The notes under the pieces were generated by a model that made no database searches, was not told the DNA's origin, and saw nothing but the letters and a program-made list of their open reading frames with translations. Shown here one piece after another: positions 55,935 through 63,408 of a stretch of 64,000 nucleotides of DNA; position 1 is the stretch's first letter, and every line of letters begins with the position of its first letter. The DNA is from an uncultured Eubacterium sp. (GTDB taxonomy: Bacteria > Bacillota > Clostridia > Lachnospirales > Lachnospiraceae). The stretch covers positions 141,764-205,763 of the forward strand of contig CAJTZF010000001.1 in assembly GCA_910584245.1 (NCBI GenBank). Reading direction: 5' to 3'. Position numbers and translations under genes: made by a program.

Positions 55935-58900
55935 TTAATCAGCAGCTTCTGATACTTCTTCGCCTTTCCCTTCGGAAGCTGAATCCGTATTCGTTTATTC
56001 ATGCCGTTCAACGCCTTTTTCGCAATCGTTCGAATACCCGTCGATCGGATCGTCAGCACCTTTGCCTTCTTACATCCTCTAAACGCATTGTTCTGTATCG
56101 AAGTAACGGCAAACGTAATACTGCCCTTTTTCACCTTTTTCGGAATTACGATCGACTTCACCTTTTTTGACTTCACTCCTGCTACAGCGACTTCTCCTTT
56201 CTTCCCTTTCCGCTTCGTGACCTTATACCGCACATTTCCTGCTGTGAAAGTATCCCCTTTTTCCCATTCCTCTTCGTACTCTTTCTCATCGTACTCTTCA
56301 TCGTCAAAATCATCATCGTTATACTCATCCTTCCCATTGACTACTGGCTGATTCGTGACAGGCAATGACGGTACAGAAGGATTAAGCGACGGCACATTTT
56401 GTGACGGTGTCTGTACGGGCATCCGACCCGGTGTGCTCTGCGGCACCCCTGTCGGCTCAGGTGTCCTGACCACATCCGGCGTCTCTGTTTCATCCGGCTT
56501 TTCTGTACTCGTATCTACGACCGGACCCGACGGCGTCTCAGTCGGAACAGGGTTCGGCCTCACCGTCGGCATTGGTGATGGGACGAACGTCGGCGCCAGT
56601 TCCTCTGCTGTTCCATCCGAGCTTACCGTACCCGCTGGTGACCAGACAGACGACCGCGACAAATTCAGATGCAGCACAGGGCGGACGACATTATTTCCAC
56701 GATCGACAAGCTCACCAAACGTATCCACGTCTCCATCTGCCCCTACACAGGAAGCACGTCCATTGCTGATCCCCTGCGTGCGCAGCCACCAATAGCCATT
56801 TCCGTTTTCTCTCGCATAAGCCCCTCTCGCCTTTGCATAAGCGGTATTTGCAGACTCCCTCGTTTTGGTCCCGTCTCTCACCGCAGTAAACCCGTAAAAC
56901 GGATATGCCGCCTCGTCAAAAGACAGCAAATACACCTGGTCTATTGTGTTCCCGCCACCCTGTGTCCCATAGTACGAATCATCATAATTCTCCACCACCG
57001 TACTGGAAACTGCCGCCTGCTCCTCTGTGTTAAATGCCTGGTTGAAAAACGCTCCATTCAGCCATTTGCGCAACGTGCAAGTTTTCCATGTAACCTTTTC
57101 GCCAGTTTCATCGTATGGCTGTACATCCAGATTTTTGTCTGCCAAAAGGAACGCATCCTCTCCGTCTACAGACAGCACTCTCCACTTGATCGGCTGTTTC
57201 GCGTCATCCTGGTCTGCTACACCGTCGCCATTTGTGTCATTCTGCCAATAACTTCCGAAATACACACAATCCCACGTCGTGATACCATCATCCGATATTT
57301 GCGGTTTCTGAATGTTTAAAGCAGGGGGACGACTCTCCGCCGGCATTGGTGACGGCGTAACAGTTGGGAGTATTGGTGTAACAGTCGGAGACACTACAGG
57401 GGACATGGTCGGATTTTTTGTCGGAACCTGCGACGGCACAACAACTGGGTACGGGGTAGGCGTCATTTCTATTTCCGCTGGGGACACCGTAAATATGGCG
57501 GACCACTTTTTATCACCGATTTTACATGTCACCGTCGCCGTCCCCTCTCCCTTTGCCAAAAAAGCAGACGCAGCCGTCTTATACCACTGCACGTATTTTG
57601 AACTGCTGCTAACCGATTTACTCAGCGCACTCTCATCTGTCAATACCTCGATCACATCCGGATCCGATGATTCCCAGACCGCGATAGCAGTCGGAGAAAA
57701 ATTTTCTTCGAATACCGGAGAAAACACGCCGAGTTCCAATTCTGCAACCTCCCCCGTTTTATACTCATTCCGTATGTCTTTTATCGGGAAAAGACTACTG
57801 ATTTCGGAAACCGTTCCTGTTTCTATATTGCGAACTGAGAAATCCCCTGTATCAACGTTCCAACGGCTCATTACTATAAAGCGTCCGAGTTCCGATTCCG
57901 CATAATGACACCAGGTTAGTACTGCTCCATCAAAAGACAGCTCTGACGTACCATAAAAAGGTTTTGCGATCTCTCCCGACCGCAGAACGCTTCCATCTGA
58001 ATCAATCAGCATATAATGTGTGGTATCTGTATACCCGTCTGCCGTTTCCTTCCCCGTTCCATACACGATCAGAAACCGGTCGTCCCCGACTTTTATGAGT
58101 TCCACATTTCGTACCCGGATATCTGACGGATATGACGTCAGCCATTTTAATGTTGACGAGTTCAGGTCTTTGTCTACCAGAATCGTATAAATGTTATTGC
58201 ATCCTTCGTAATTCTCGTATTGCTGCCCAGACGTAAATGTGTCGTGCGGAATGGAAGCTCCAACCACAAGATGATGTCTTGCGCCCAGTTCAAACCCGTC
58301 CACGGTCGTCCCCGTATAGTTCAGCACGGACATATCGGTCGTTTCCTCCACACTGCCATCCAGACAGAAATTCATCAATAACGTTTTTGTCGTATTTTTG
58401 CCACTCAGCGCCGGCAGCTGGCTTGTCATACAGATTCCGCGGGGGTAAGCGTCCCCCTGGTCGATCATGATGACACGGTTTCCGTCATACCGGACAAACT
58501 GGCTGAATGAATGGCTTACGTGCGTATCTCCATATTCCTTTGGCACGTATACCGGGTTCATCGTTTTGGAGTTGATCCAGATCGTCGTATTGGCTTGATG
58601 TCCATCCTTCCTTTTTCTCGCCGCGTGCACGATCAGGTAATCCCCCGCCATCGTCATGTCGCTATTTCCTGCTTCGAATGCCGACTGCACGTAACTCTGT
58701 TCTTTCGTGACCGATGCTGTCCCCAGCAGATTCCAGTGGGCATCATATTTCATCACATAGAAAGCAATCTGTCCATCATTTCCCGTCGTTATGTAATAAC
58801 AGCCGTCCGGGGCATGGTAAACCGTCCCTCCCCATGTCTTTCCGGGTACGGACAGCTTTTTCACATTTTCCTGCCGCCCATCATGGGAAATCCTGTCGAT

Positions 58901-59173
58901 CACGATCGTCTGACTATTATCCTCCGCAGCTGCAGAGTACAGTAGGAGCGTATCCCCATTTTCTTCTGCCATCGTGTGGCACTTGACCGGATAGGCCCAA
59001 TTCGCGGACATCTGATAAATACCAGGTTCCGTATAGATCCCCGCCGCTTCCACACTTTGCTGCCTCACACATAGGATTCCGATGAAGCATAGCCATATCA
59101 GCATCTTGCAAAAGCAGAGCTTCTCCTTCCTCCCGTTCCCATGCGCCGCGTTTATATCGTATGTTCTCACCAT
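55907..59173 (-). CDS. Giant secreted protein: propeller-like region, Ig-like region, DUF6273, LRR-like tail
   Basis: A 1088-residue exported protein. Signal peptide about 18-45; a beta-rich region (about 45-450) with repeated D-x-D/Y blocks; an Ig-like part (about 450-560, GEGTATVTCKIGDKKWSA); a Pro/Thr linker; a DUF6273 domain (about 625-860; WRVLSVDGEDAFLLADKNLD, TLRKWLNGAFFNQAFN, NGYWWLRTQG, VVRPVLHLNL); a second Pro/Thr linker; an acidic run (DDDFDDEEYDEKEYEEEWEK); and the basic tail shared with the 52907 gene (SIVIPKKVKKG, VTSIQNNAFRGCKKA, ending KCGYRVIRS). ATG 59173 has AAAGGAGGG 6 bases upstream. Role unknown; adhesion or glycan binding is a guess. Confidence 0.82.
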   Translation of the reverse strand: MVRTYDINAAHGNGRKEKLCFCKMLIWLCFIGILCVRQQSVEAAGIYTEPGIYQMSANWAYPVKCHTMAEENGDTLLLYSAAAEDNSQTIVIDRISHDGRQENVKKLSVPGKTWGGTVYHAPDGCYYITTGNDGQIAFYVMKYDAHWNLLGTASVTKEQSYVQSAFEAGNSDMTMAGDYLIVHAARKRKDGHQANTTIWINSKTMNPVYVPKEYGDTHVSHSFSQFVRYDGNRVIMIDQGDAYPRGICMTSQLPALSGKNTTKTLLMNFCLDGSVEETTDMSVLNYTGTTVDGFELGARHHLVVGASIPHDTFTSGQQYENYEGCNNIYTILVDKDLNSSTLKWLTSYPSDIRVRNVELIKVGDDRFLIVYGTGKETADGYTDTTHYMLIDSDGSVLRSGEIAKPFYGTSELSFDGAVLTWCHYAESELGRFIVMSRWNVDTGDFSVRNIETGTVSEISSLFPIKDIRNEYKTGEVAELELGVFSPVFEENFSPTAIAVWESSDPDVIEVLTDESALSKSVSSSSKYVQWYKTAASAFLAKGEGTATVTCKIGDKKWSAIFTVSPAEIEMTPTPYPVVVPSQVPTKNPTMSPVVSPTVTPILPTVTPSPMPAESRPPALNIQKPQISDDGITTWDCVYFGSYWQNDTNGDGVADQDDAKQPIKWRVLSVDGEDAFLLADKNLDVQPYDETGEKVTWKTCTLRKWLNGAFFNQAFNTEEQAAVSSTVVENYDDSYYGTQGGGNTIDQVYLLSFDEAAYPFYGFTAVRDGTKTRESANTAYAKARGAYARENGNGYWWLRTQGISNGRASCVGADGDVDTFGELVDRGNNVVRPVLHLNLSRSSVWSPAGTVSSDGTAEELAPTFVPSPMPTVRPNPVPTETPSGPVVDTSTEKPDETETPDVVRTPEPTGVPQSTPGRMPVQTPSQNVPSLNPSVPSLPVTNQPVVNGKDEYNDDDFDDEEYDEKEYEEEWEKGDTFTAGNVRYKVTKRKGKKGEVAVAGVKSKKVKSIVIPKKVKKGSITFAVTSIQNNAFRGCKKAKVLTIRSTGIRTIAKKALNGMNKRIRIQLPKGKAKKYQKLLIKCGYRVIRS

Positions 59174-59191
59174 GTTCACCCTCCTTTTCGA

Positions 59192-59287
59192 TTATTTAAG
59201 ATTTCTTACATACCCGCACTTGCCCAGCATCTTTCGATACTGCTTCGTATCCGCGCAGAATATCGCAGTCGTCTCTGATTTTGGATT
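59192..59287 (-). pseudogene. Relic of a third LRR-tail C-terminus
   Basis: Minus-strand translation ends YRKMLGKCGYVRNLK and stops at 59192. The last 15 residues align with YQKLLIKCGYRVIRS of the adjacent 1088-residue protein and YRKLLKKCGCGVIRQ of the 896-residue protein. The frame is open only back to a TGA about 30 codons upstream, and the rest of the tail is not recognisable. It looks like what remains of a third tandem paralogue whose body was lost. Confidence 0.6.
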
Positions 59288-59537
59288 TCAGGTTTTCGAT
59301 AAACTACACGATATTGTCCTGTTTTTATTTCTTTATCATTACAATTCTCAGATATATTTCGCCCTCTTAGTGATGATCTTACCATGATAAGACGTATTTC
59401 CCGTTATATCGAACGATTTTTAATGCTTTAATATATTTTTCGTACGATTTTATTCTAAAAATCGGATATAATGTTGTTAGTGTGAAAAAGTATTTTGCCC
59501 CCAACGGATTACATGTGAAAAATAGGAGGCGTTGTTT
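59288..59537. other. Gene-free AT-rich stretch before the antitoxin gene
   Basis: No supported gene. A TATAAT near 59466 could be the -10 of the antitoxin operon, but no good -35 lies upstream. A short minus-strand frame ending KSYEKYIKALKIVRYNGKY looks protein-like but is not recognised. Confidence 0.4.
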
Positions 59538-59765
59538 ATGGTTGTTACAGCAACCAAGTTTAAAACCCATTTCGGTAAATACCTTGAGTCGATTGCCAAA
59601 GAGGTTATCTTTATTACCCGCAATGGAAAAACAATTGCAAAAGTTGTGAATCCCCCTATTTCTGCTGTAGATTCCCTCCGCGGAATGCTGAAAGATGTTC
59701 CTTCGGATATTGACCTTAATTCTTTGCGAGAGGAGCGGCTGTCAAAGTATGAAGATCATGTGTGA
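59538..59765 (+). CDS. Type II antitoxin, Phd/YefM family
   Basis: A 75-residue DNA-binding antitoxin. VVTATKFKTHFGKYLESIAK is the Phd/YefM N-terminal dimer fold and EVIFITRNGKTIAKVV the following beta-hairpin; the acidic C-terminal part (PSDIDLNSLREERLSKYEDH) is the usual toxin-neutralising tail. ATG 59538 has AGGAGG 8 bases upstream. It overlaps the PIN toxin gene by 17 bases and probably still represses its own promoter. Confidence 0.88.
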   Translation: MVVTATKFKTHFGKYLESIAKEVIFITRNGKTIAKVVNPPISAVDSLRGMLKDVPSDIDLNSLREERLSKYEDHV

Positions 59766-59988
59766 TACTAACGTAATTATTGACGTATTGCTTGAACGGG
59801 AACCCTTTGTAGAAAATTCCTGCAGCGTCTTAAGCCTTTGTGAAGGACACAAAATAGATGGGTTCGTGCCTGCTTCTTCCCTTACCTTTATATACTATCT
59901 TATAAAAAAACATACACAAAACAATAGACTGGCGTATAAGGCAGCTGGAGAACTGTTAGGGATTGCCAAAGTATGTAACTCTCCTTAA
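59749..59988 (+). pseudogene. PIN-domain (VapC-like) toxin, C-terminally truncated
   Basis: A 79-residue product where PIN toxins usually have about 130-140. The N-terminal half is good: first catalytic aspartate in KIMCDTNVIIDVLLEREPF, conserved glutamate in FVENSCSVLSLCE and the FVPASSLTFIYYLIKKHTQN helix. It ends at GIAKVCNSP, so the C-terminal acidic residues (the D-x-x-D/A-x-x-A helix and TRN-D region) needed for the Mg2+ site are gone. The stop overlaps that of the converging gene at 59985, so the truncation coincides with a junction. Loss of RNase activity is expected. Confidence 0.8.
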
Positions 59989-61976
59989 TTTCCCCTGTGA
60001 TATGTTCCGGGGCTTGTCACCTGGTCATAAATATAATAACTTGACGGTTCTTTATCGGTATTTGCATCCAGATTCATCGCAAGTGCCTCATCCATTGTAA
60101 TCGTACAAGCATCCACAAAGTATGGGTCATCTATAGATTTGTATTGCTTATTATCTTCATTAAAATAACTGATACAGTTGAGAAGATCTGTTGCTTTCCA
60201 TGTCTGGCTTTTCGAGTCATACCGATATGTCATAAAACCACTCCATATGCCCGTTTCGGCATTATACCGGCTTACTTTGTCCATCGTTTGACCAGTATAA
60301 TAATACGTTTTCCCATCATCGGGAAGTTTGATATTTACATCTTTCATTATAATAGCCGGTGACTCAGTTTTAACAGTATCCTCGAATTTAGCTCCCGGAT
60401 AATAATACTCATACCGATTAAAGTATCTTCCGTCATACCACGCATTTGAAAAATGTCCGACTGCACCCCAGCCCTGTGAACCTTCCCCGGTTCTGCCATC
60501 ATCATACATAAATGTATATCCATCTGTACTTCCTCCAAATACCGAGGTAAGCAGTGTAAGCTTTACATAACTTCCTTCTTTCCCAACAGTCTTACGAACA
60601 GATTCCCATGTAAGTTTAGGCTGATCCGTAGGTTCCTCCGGAACTTCCAATTCACCATATTCCCGAATCATTGATGAAACATCTTTTAGATTACACTTCA
60701 TATATGCATCGTCATCAGAACCGTCAAATGAATACCAATACTTAATCTGATCGGCATTGATTCCCTGTCCCCCGCCTGATCCCGCACCACCGTATGATTG
60801 AGTTTCACCATTATATGTTACATCAATGAGATAATGTGACGTAGAGGACCACTTGACACTCACTGTACTGTCAAGTTCCTCAGCAACTGACTTCATAATA
60901 GACGGAAAACCTAACGAATCATATATCATCGGATATAGACGTGATACAAGCATTGATTTGCTGTCATCCCTATAATATGGGCTTTGAATATAGAAATCGT
61001 GGTCTACATGTGGTGAAGTTGAAAGACCGTAATATGGTGTTGTTGTACTCTTTTTCTGTTCACCCAACACATATACTCCGCTGTAAAGACATTCTTTCTT
61101 AAAGCCACTCTGAATCCCCGATAAATTATCAAAATATGTTTTACTGCTATCTCCATAAGTTGATATTAAATATTCAACAACATCCTTAAGTGCGTCAACT
61201 TGAACCGTTACTGCGGTATCTCTATATTCATATTCTTTTTCATACTTGGTTTCACCTGTATTCAAATTTTTAATCGGACGTGTTCCTATCACTTTTCTTT
61301 CCTGAAGACGTAATTCTCCACCATCGGTATCGGCTCCGGAAACCTCTGCGATATATCCGCCTTTAACCCTTCTTGTTTCTTTATTCTCATACTTTACATC
61401 CGAAAAAACAACATCTGTGGGTAATATTCTGCTGAACTTGCCTTTCCCATATATTCCTCTCTGCGGATATTTTGTTTCCTCATCTGCAAACTGAAATGAA
61501 TCCGGATCCGGATTATCTGTCTTAATATAGAAATAATCGTGGAACGGCGCCATAAGCGGAAGCACTTCATAAGAATATTTTTCTACATTTTTCCAAGTTG
61601 CTGTTGGTTTTGGTTTTGACGTCTTCTTCGGTTTCGATGTTGCCGTTTTTTTATTTGTCACAGTCACTTTGCAAACTAGTTTCGTCTTGCTAATGGTAGC
61701 CTGCACCTTTGCCGTTCCTTTTTTCTTGCCTTTGATAGTCACTGCTACATTGCTTTTCTTCTTCAAAGCAATGCGTTTCTTTCCATACAGAATTTTCCAT
61801 TTCACTGTTTTCTTTGCGTTTTTTACTTTGAGTGTTTTGCTCTTCCCCTTTGTGACAGTCAGTTTCTTGGTGCTTAGGTTGACCTTTTTAGCGGCTGATA
61901 CTTCGTTGACTGGAATCATGCCAAGTAGCAAGGCAAAAGACAGCCCACATGCAATCAGTTGTTTCTTAGTTCTCAT
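59985..61976 (-). CDS. Secreted protein with lysine-rich Big2-like domain, unknown function
   Basis: A 663-residue exported protein. Signal peptide about 1-28 (CGLSFALLLGMIPVNEVSAA). A lysine-rich Big2-like domain follows (about 30-110; VNLSTKKLTVTKGKSKTLKV, then KKGTAKVQATISKTKLVCKV), common at the N-terminus of Lachnospiraceae surface proteins, then a short Lys/Pro linker. The remaining 530 residues are rich in Tyr, Asp and Ser with no motif I recognise; repeated YYYPG/YYYTG and WYDGRYFNRYEY segments suggest a beta-rich binding fold. ATG 61976 has AGGAGG 9 bases upstream. Confidence 0.75.
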   Translation of the reverse strand: MRTKKQLIACGLSFALLLGMIPVNEVSAAKKVNLSTKKLTVTKGKSKTLKVKNAKKTVKWKILYGKKRIALKKKSNVAVTIKGKKKGTAKVQATISKTKLVCKVTVTNKKTATSKPKKTSKPKPTATWKNVEKYSYEVLPLMAPFHDYFYIKTDNPDPDSFQFADEETKYPQRGIYGKGKFSRILPTDVVFSDVKYENKETRRVKGGYIAEVSGADTDGGELRLQERKVIGTRPIKNLNTGETKYEKEYEYRDTAVTVQVDALKDVVEYLISTYGDSSKTYFDNLSGIQSGFKKECLYSGVYVLGEQKKSTTTPYYGLSTSPHVDHDFYIQSPYYRDDSKSMLVSRLYPMIYDSLGFPSIMKSVAEELDSTVSVKWSSTSHYLIDVTYNGETQSYGGAGSGGGQGINADQIKYWYSFDGSDDDAYMKCNLKDVSSMIREYGELEVPEEPTDQPKLTWESVRKTVGKEGSYVKLTLLTSVFGGSTDGYTFMYDDGRTGEGSQGWGAVGHFSNAWYDGRYFNRYEYYYPGAKFEDTVKTESPAIIMKDVNIKLPDDGKTYYYTGQTMDKVSRYNAETGIWSGFMTYRYDSKSQTWKATDLLNCISYFNEDNKQYKSIDDPYFVDACTITMDEALAMNLDANTDKEPSSYYIYDQVTSPGTYHRGN

Positions 61977-62148
61977 AATATTCGTTCCTCCTGTTATTGT
62001 TTGTTTTTTCTTTCTAGTGTTCATATTCTTTCTTCAAATAACATTTTCCACAATTAAAAAATGTAAAAGTCTGAAGCCTTATTAACTCTTGCATAGGAAG
62101 AACTATAACCACTATCAATTTCATGATACCTCATATTATCTTTATAAA

Positions 62149-62336
62149 CTAATACGGGCGTATACTTGTCTGTCTGCTTCTTCCCACTTCAACTGTACTT
62201 ACAGCAGCCACACTTGTATTACTGCTGCTCCATGTTATCGTTTTGTCTGTTGCCTTGCTTGGTGTAATAGACGCTATTAATGTCGTGGTTTTTCCTGCTT
62301 CCAATGATATACTTTGGATTTTCTTTTCCTCATAAT
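62149..62336 (-). pseudogene. Big2 domain relic
   Basis: Minus-strand translation gives KKIQSISLEAGKTTTLIA, SITPSKATDKTITWSSSNTS and VAAVSTVEVG: two thirds of a Big2 fold with its hallmark T-P-x-x-A-T-x-K-x-x-T-W-x-S-S-N. No start codon is in frame (a TGA lies just upstream) and the fold is cut before its last strands by a TAG. It is a remnant of a larger surface protein. The rest of the 61977-62353 gap holds only the leader of the upstream gene. Confidence 0.8.
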
Positions 62337-62353
62337 GTCATTTTCTCCTTCTT

Positions 62354-62536
62354 TTATATTTTCCCTTCGATTACTATTCCATCTTCAAGCTCCACATACA
62401 GACAATCTCCCTCGTGTTTATATACATATGCCTTTGTCTCTTTTGCCACTTCACCACTCCATCCGATCAGTACTACAAAAGCGGCTACCCATAATAGTAA
62501 AAGTAATCTCTTTACTTTCTCTATATCTAACCTCAT
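62354..62536 (-). CDS. Small membrane/secreted peptide, unknown
   Basis: A 60-residue frame with one hydrophobic segment (RLLLLLWVAAFVVLIGW, about 10-26), a possible signal anchor, then 34 mostly acidic residues ending ELEDGIVIEGKI. Codon use and the signal look plausible, but the ribosome site is weak (GCGAAGAA). It may be the truncated start of the protein whose Big2 relic follows 18 bases later. I do not recognise it. Confidence 0.4.
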   Translation of the reverse strand: MRLDIEKVKRLLLLLWVAAFVVLIGWSGEVAKETKAYVYKHEGDCLYVELEDGIVIEGKI

Positions 62537-62595
62537 TTCTTCGCTGCTTTTTACATATGACAGATTTCTTAATTCTATTTAGCATTACAATTGAC

Positions 62596-62618
62596 TTTTC
62601 TTTGTTTTTACATACCTC
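62596..62618 (-). repeat. 23-bp inverted repeat, left copy
   Basis: This strand reads GAGGTATGTAAAAACAAAG plus AAAA, identical over 23 bases to 63264-63286 on the opposite strand. The two copies bracket the 156-residue secreted protein gene, with 645 bases between them. Confidence 0.85.
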
Positions 62619-62672
62619 ATTAACTGAAAACGTTCCCAACAGAGCGGCAATTTTCAATCCAAAAAATAAGGA

Positions 62673-63143
62673 TTATTTTACTGACTTAATACCAGCCTTA
62701 CCGCTCTTTGTAAAATATGTAACCTTCATTTTCAGTTTCGTGATCCCTTTTGGAATATACCATTCCACCTCTGATTTTCCATTTATCCAGTCATCATCCA
62801 ATGATACCAGTGTTTTTCCTTTTTTAAAAGAATTCTTAGAAAATTTATACTGTGGAAATGGCATCCAAAATGAACCTTTACCGTTCCTGCACTCATACTC
62901 TCCAAAGTAGATGTCTTTTTGCGTCGCCTTTCCTTTCACCTCAAGAAAAGTCACCTTAGCCTTTACCTTTTCACTATTGCTTATCGACAATTTATGTATT
63001 GCTGAACTGCTTTTTTTCGTTAATGTGACTACCTTTTCAACTTTAGACACATTTTTTGCTTCGGCCTCTTTTGGCACAACTACCATTCCAAGTCCCCACG
63101 TTGTAATTACTGTCGCTGCTATTATTTTCTTTACTAATTTCAT
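62673..63143 (-). CDS. Small secreted protein of unknown function inside inverted repeats
   Basis: A 156-residue exported protein: signal peptide about 1-28 (IIAATVITTWGLGMVV, cleavage near EAEAKN), then a lysine-rich mature part of beta pattern (KVEKVVTLTKKSSSAIHKLS, KVKAKVTFLEVKGKATQKD, ending YFTKSGKAGIKSVK). A GGGGG-type site precedes the ATG. Family unknown to me; the pattern resembles a single extracellular beta-sandwich. It lies alone between two 23-bp inverted repeats. Confidence 0.7.
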   Translation of the reverse strand: MKLVKKIIAATVITTWGLGMVVVPKEAEAKNVSKVEKVVTLTKKSSSAIHKLSISNSEKVKAKVTFLEVKGKATQKDIYFGEYECRNGKGSFWMPFPQYKFSKNSFKKGKTLVSLDDDWINGKSEVEWYIPKGITKLKMKVTYFTKSGKAGIKSVK

Positions 63144-63263
63144 ATTTTCCCCCTTTTCGCGATGCTTTTGCGCATAATCAATGTTGTGTTATCATTCATT
63201 CCATCTTTTTTAGTTATATTTCTCAATTCAGATAATAATTAGAATTGAAAATCACCCCACTTA

Positions 63264-63286
63264 GAGGTATGTAAAAACAAAGAAAA
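63264..63286 (+). repeat. 23-bp inverted repeat, right copy
   Basis: Perfect inverted partner of 62596-62618. Similarity stops abruptly at both ends of both copies, and I see no target-site duplication outside them. Confidence 0.85.
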
Positions 63287-63324
63287 ATAAAACATGTTGA
63301 ATATAAAAAATAGAATGTGGTTGT

Positions 63325-63360
63325 ATGGCAGACAACGCAAATATTTACGTTGTCTGCCAT
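63325..63360. terminator. Perfect 13-bp hairpin between two minus-strand genes
   Basis: ATGGCAGACAACG (63325-63337) pairs perfectly with CGTTGTCTGCCAT (63348-63360) around a ten-base loop. On the minus strand it lies 48 bases after the stop of the partial Big2 gene, with a T-run only about 15 bases further on, so it is an imperfect terminator or a stabilising 3' hairpin. Confidence 0.5.
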
Positions 63361-63408
63361 GACACTACCATTCTCTGCACTATGACTTCATTTTACCAAT
63401 TACAACAC

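Noticed and set aside
59379..59570. 63-codon minus-strand frame overlapping the antitoxin start
   Set aside because: Only its last 25 residues look protein-like and it lies across the antitoxin's ribosome site; kept as a note, not a gene.
62451..62657. 68-codon minus-strand frame crossing the left inverted repeat
   Set aside because: It overlaps the 62354-62536 frame out of phase, has no signal or family pattern, and part of it is the repeat itself.
62596..63286. Insertion sequence bounded by the 23-bp repeats
   Set aside because: No transposase, no target-site duplication seen, and the enclosed gene encodes a secreted protein; reported as an inverted-repeat cassette instead.
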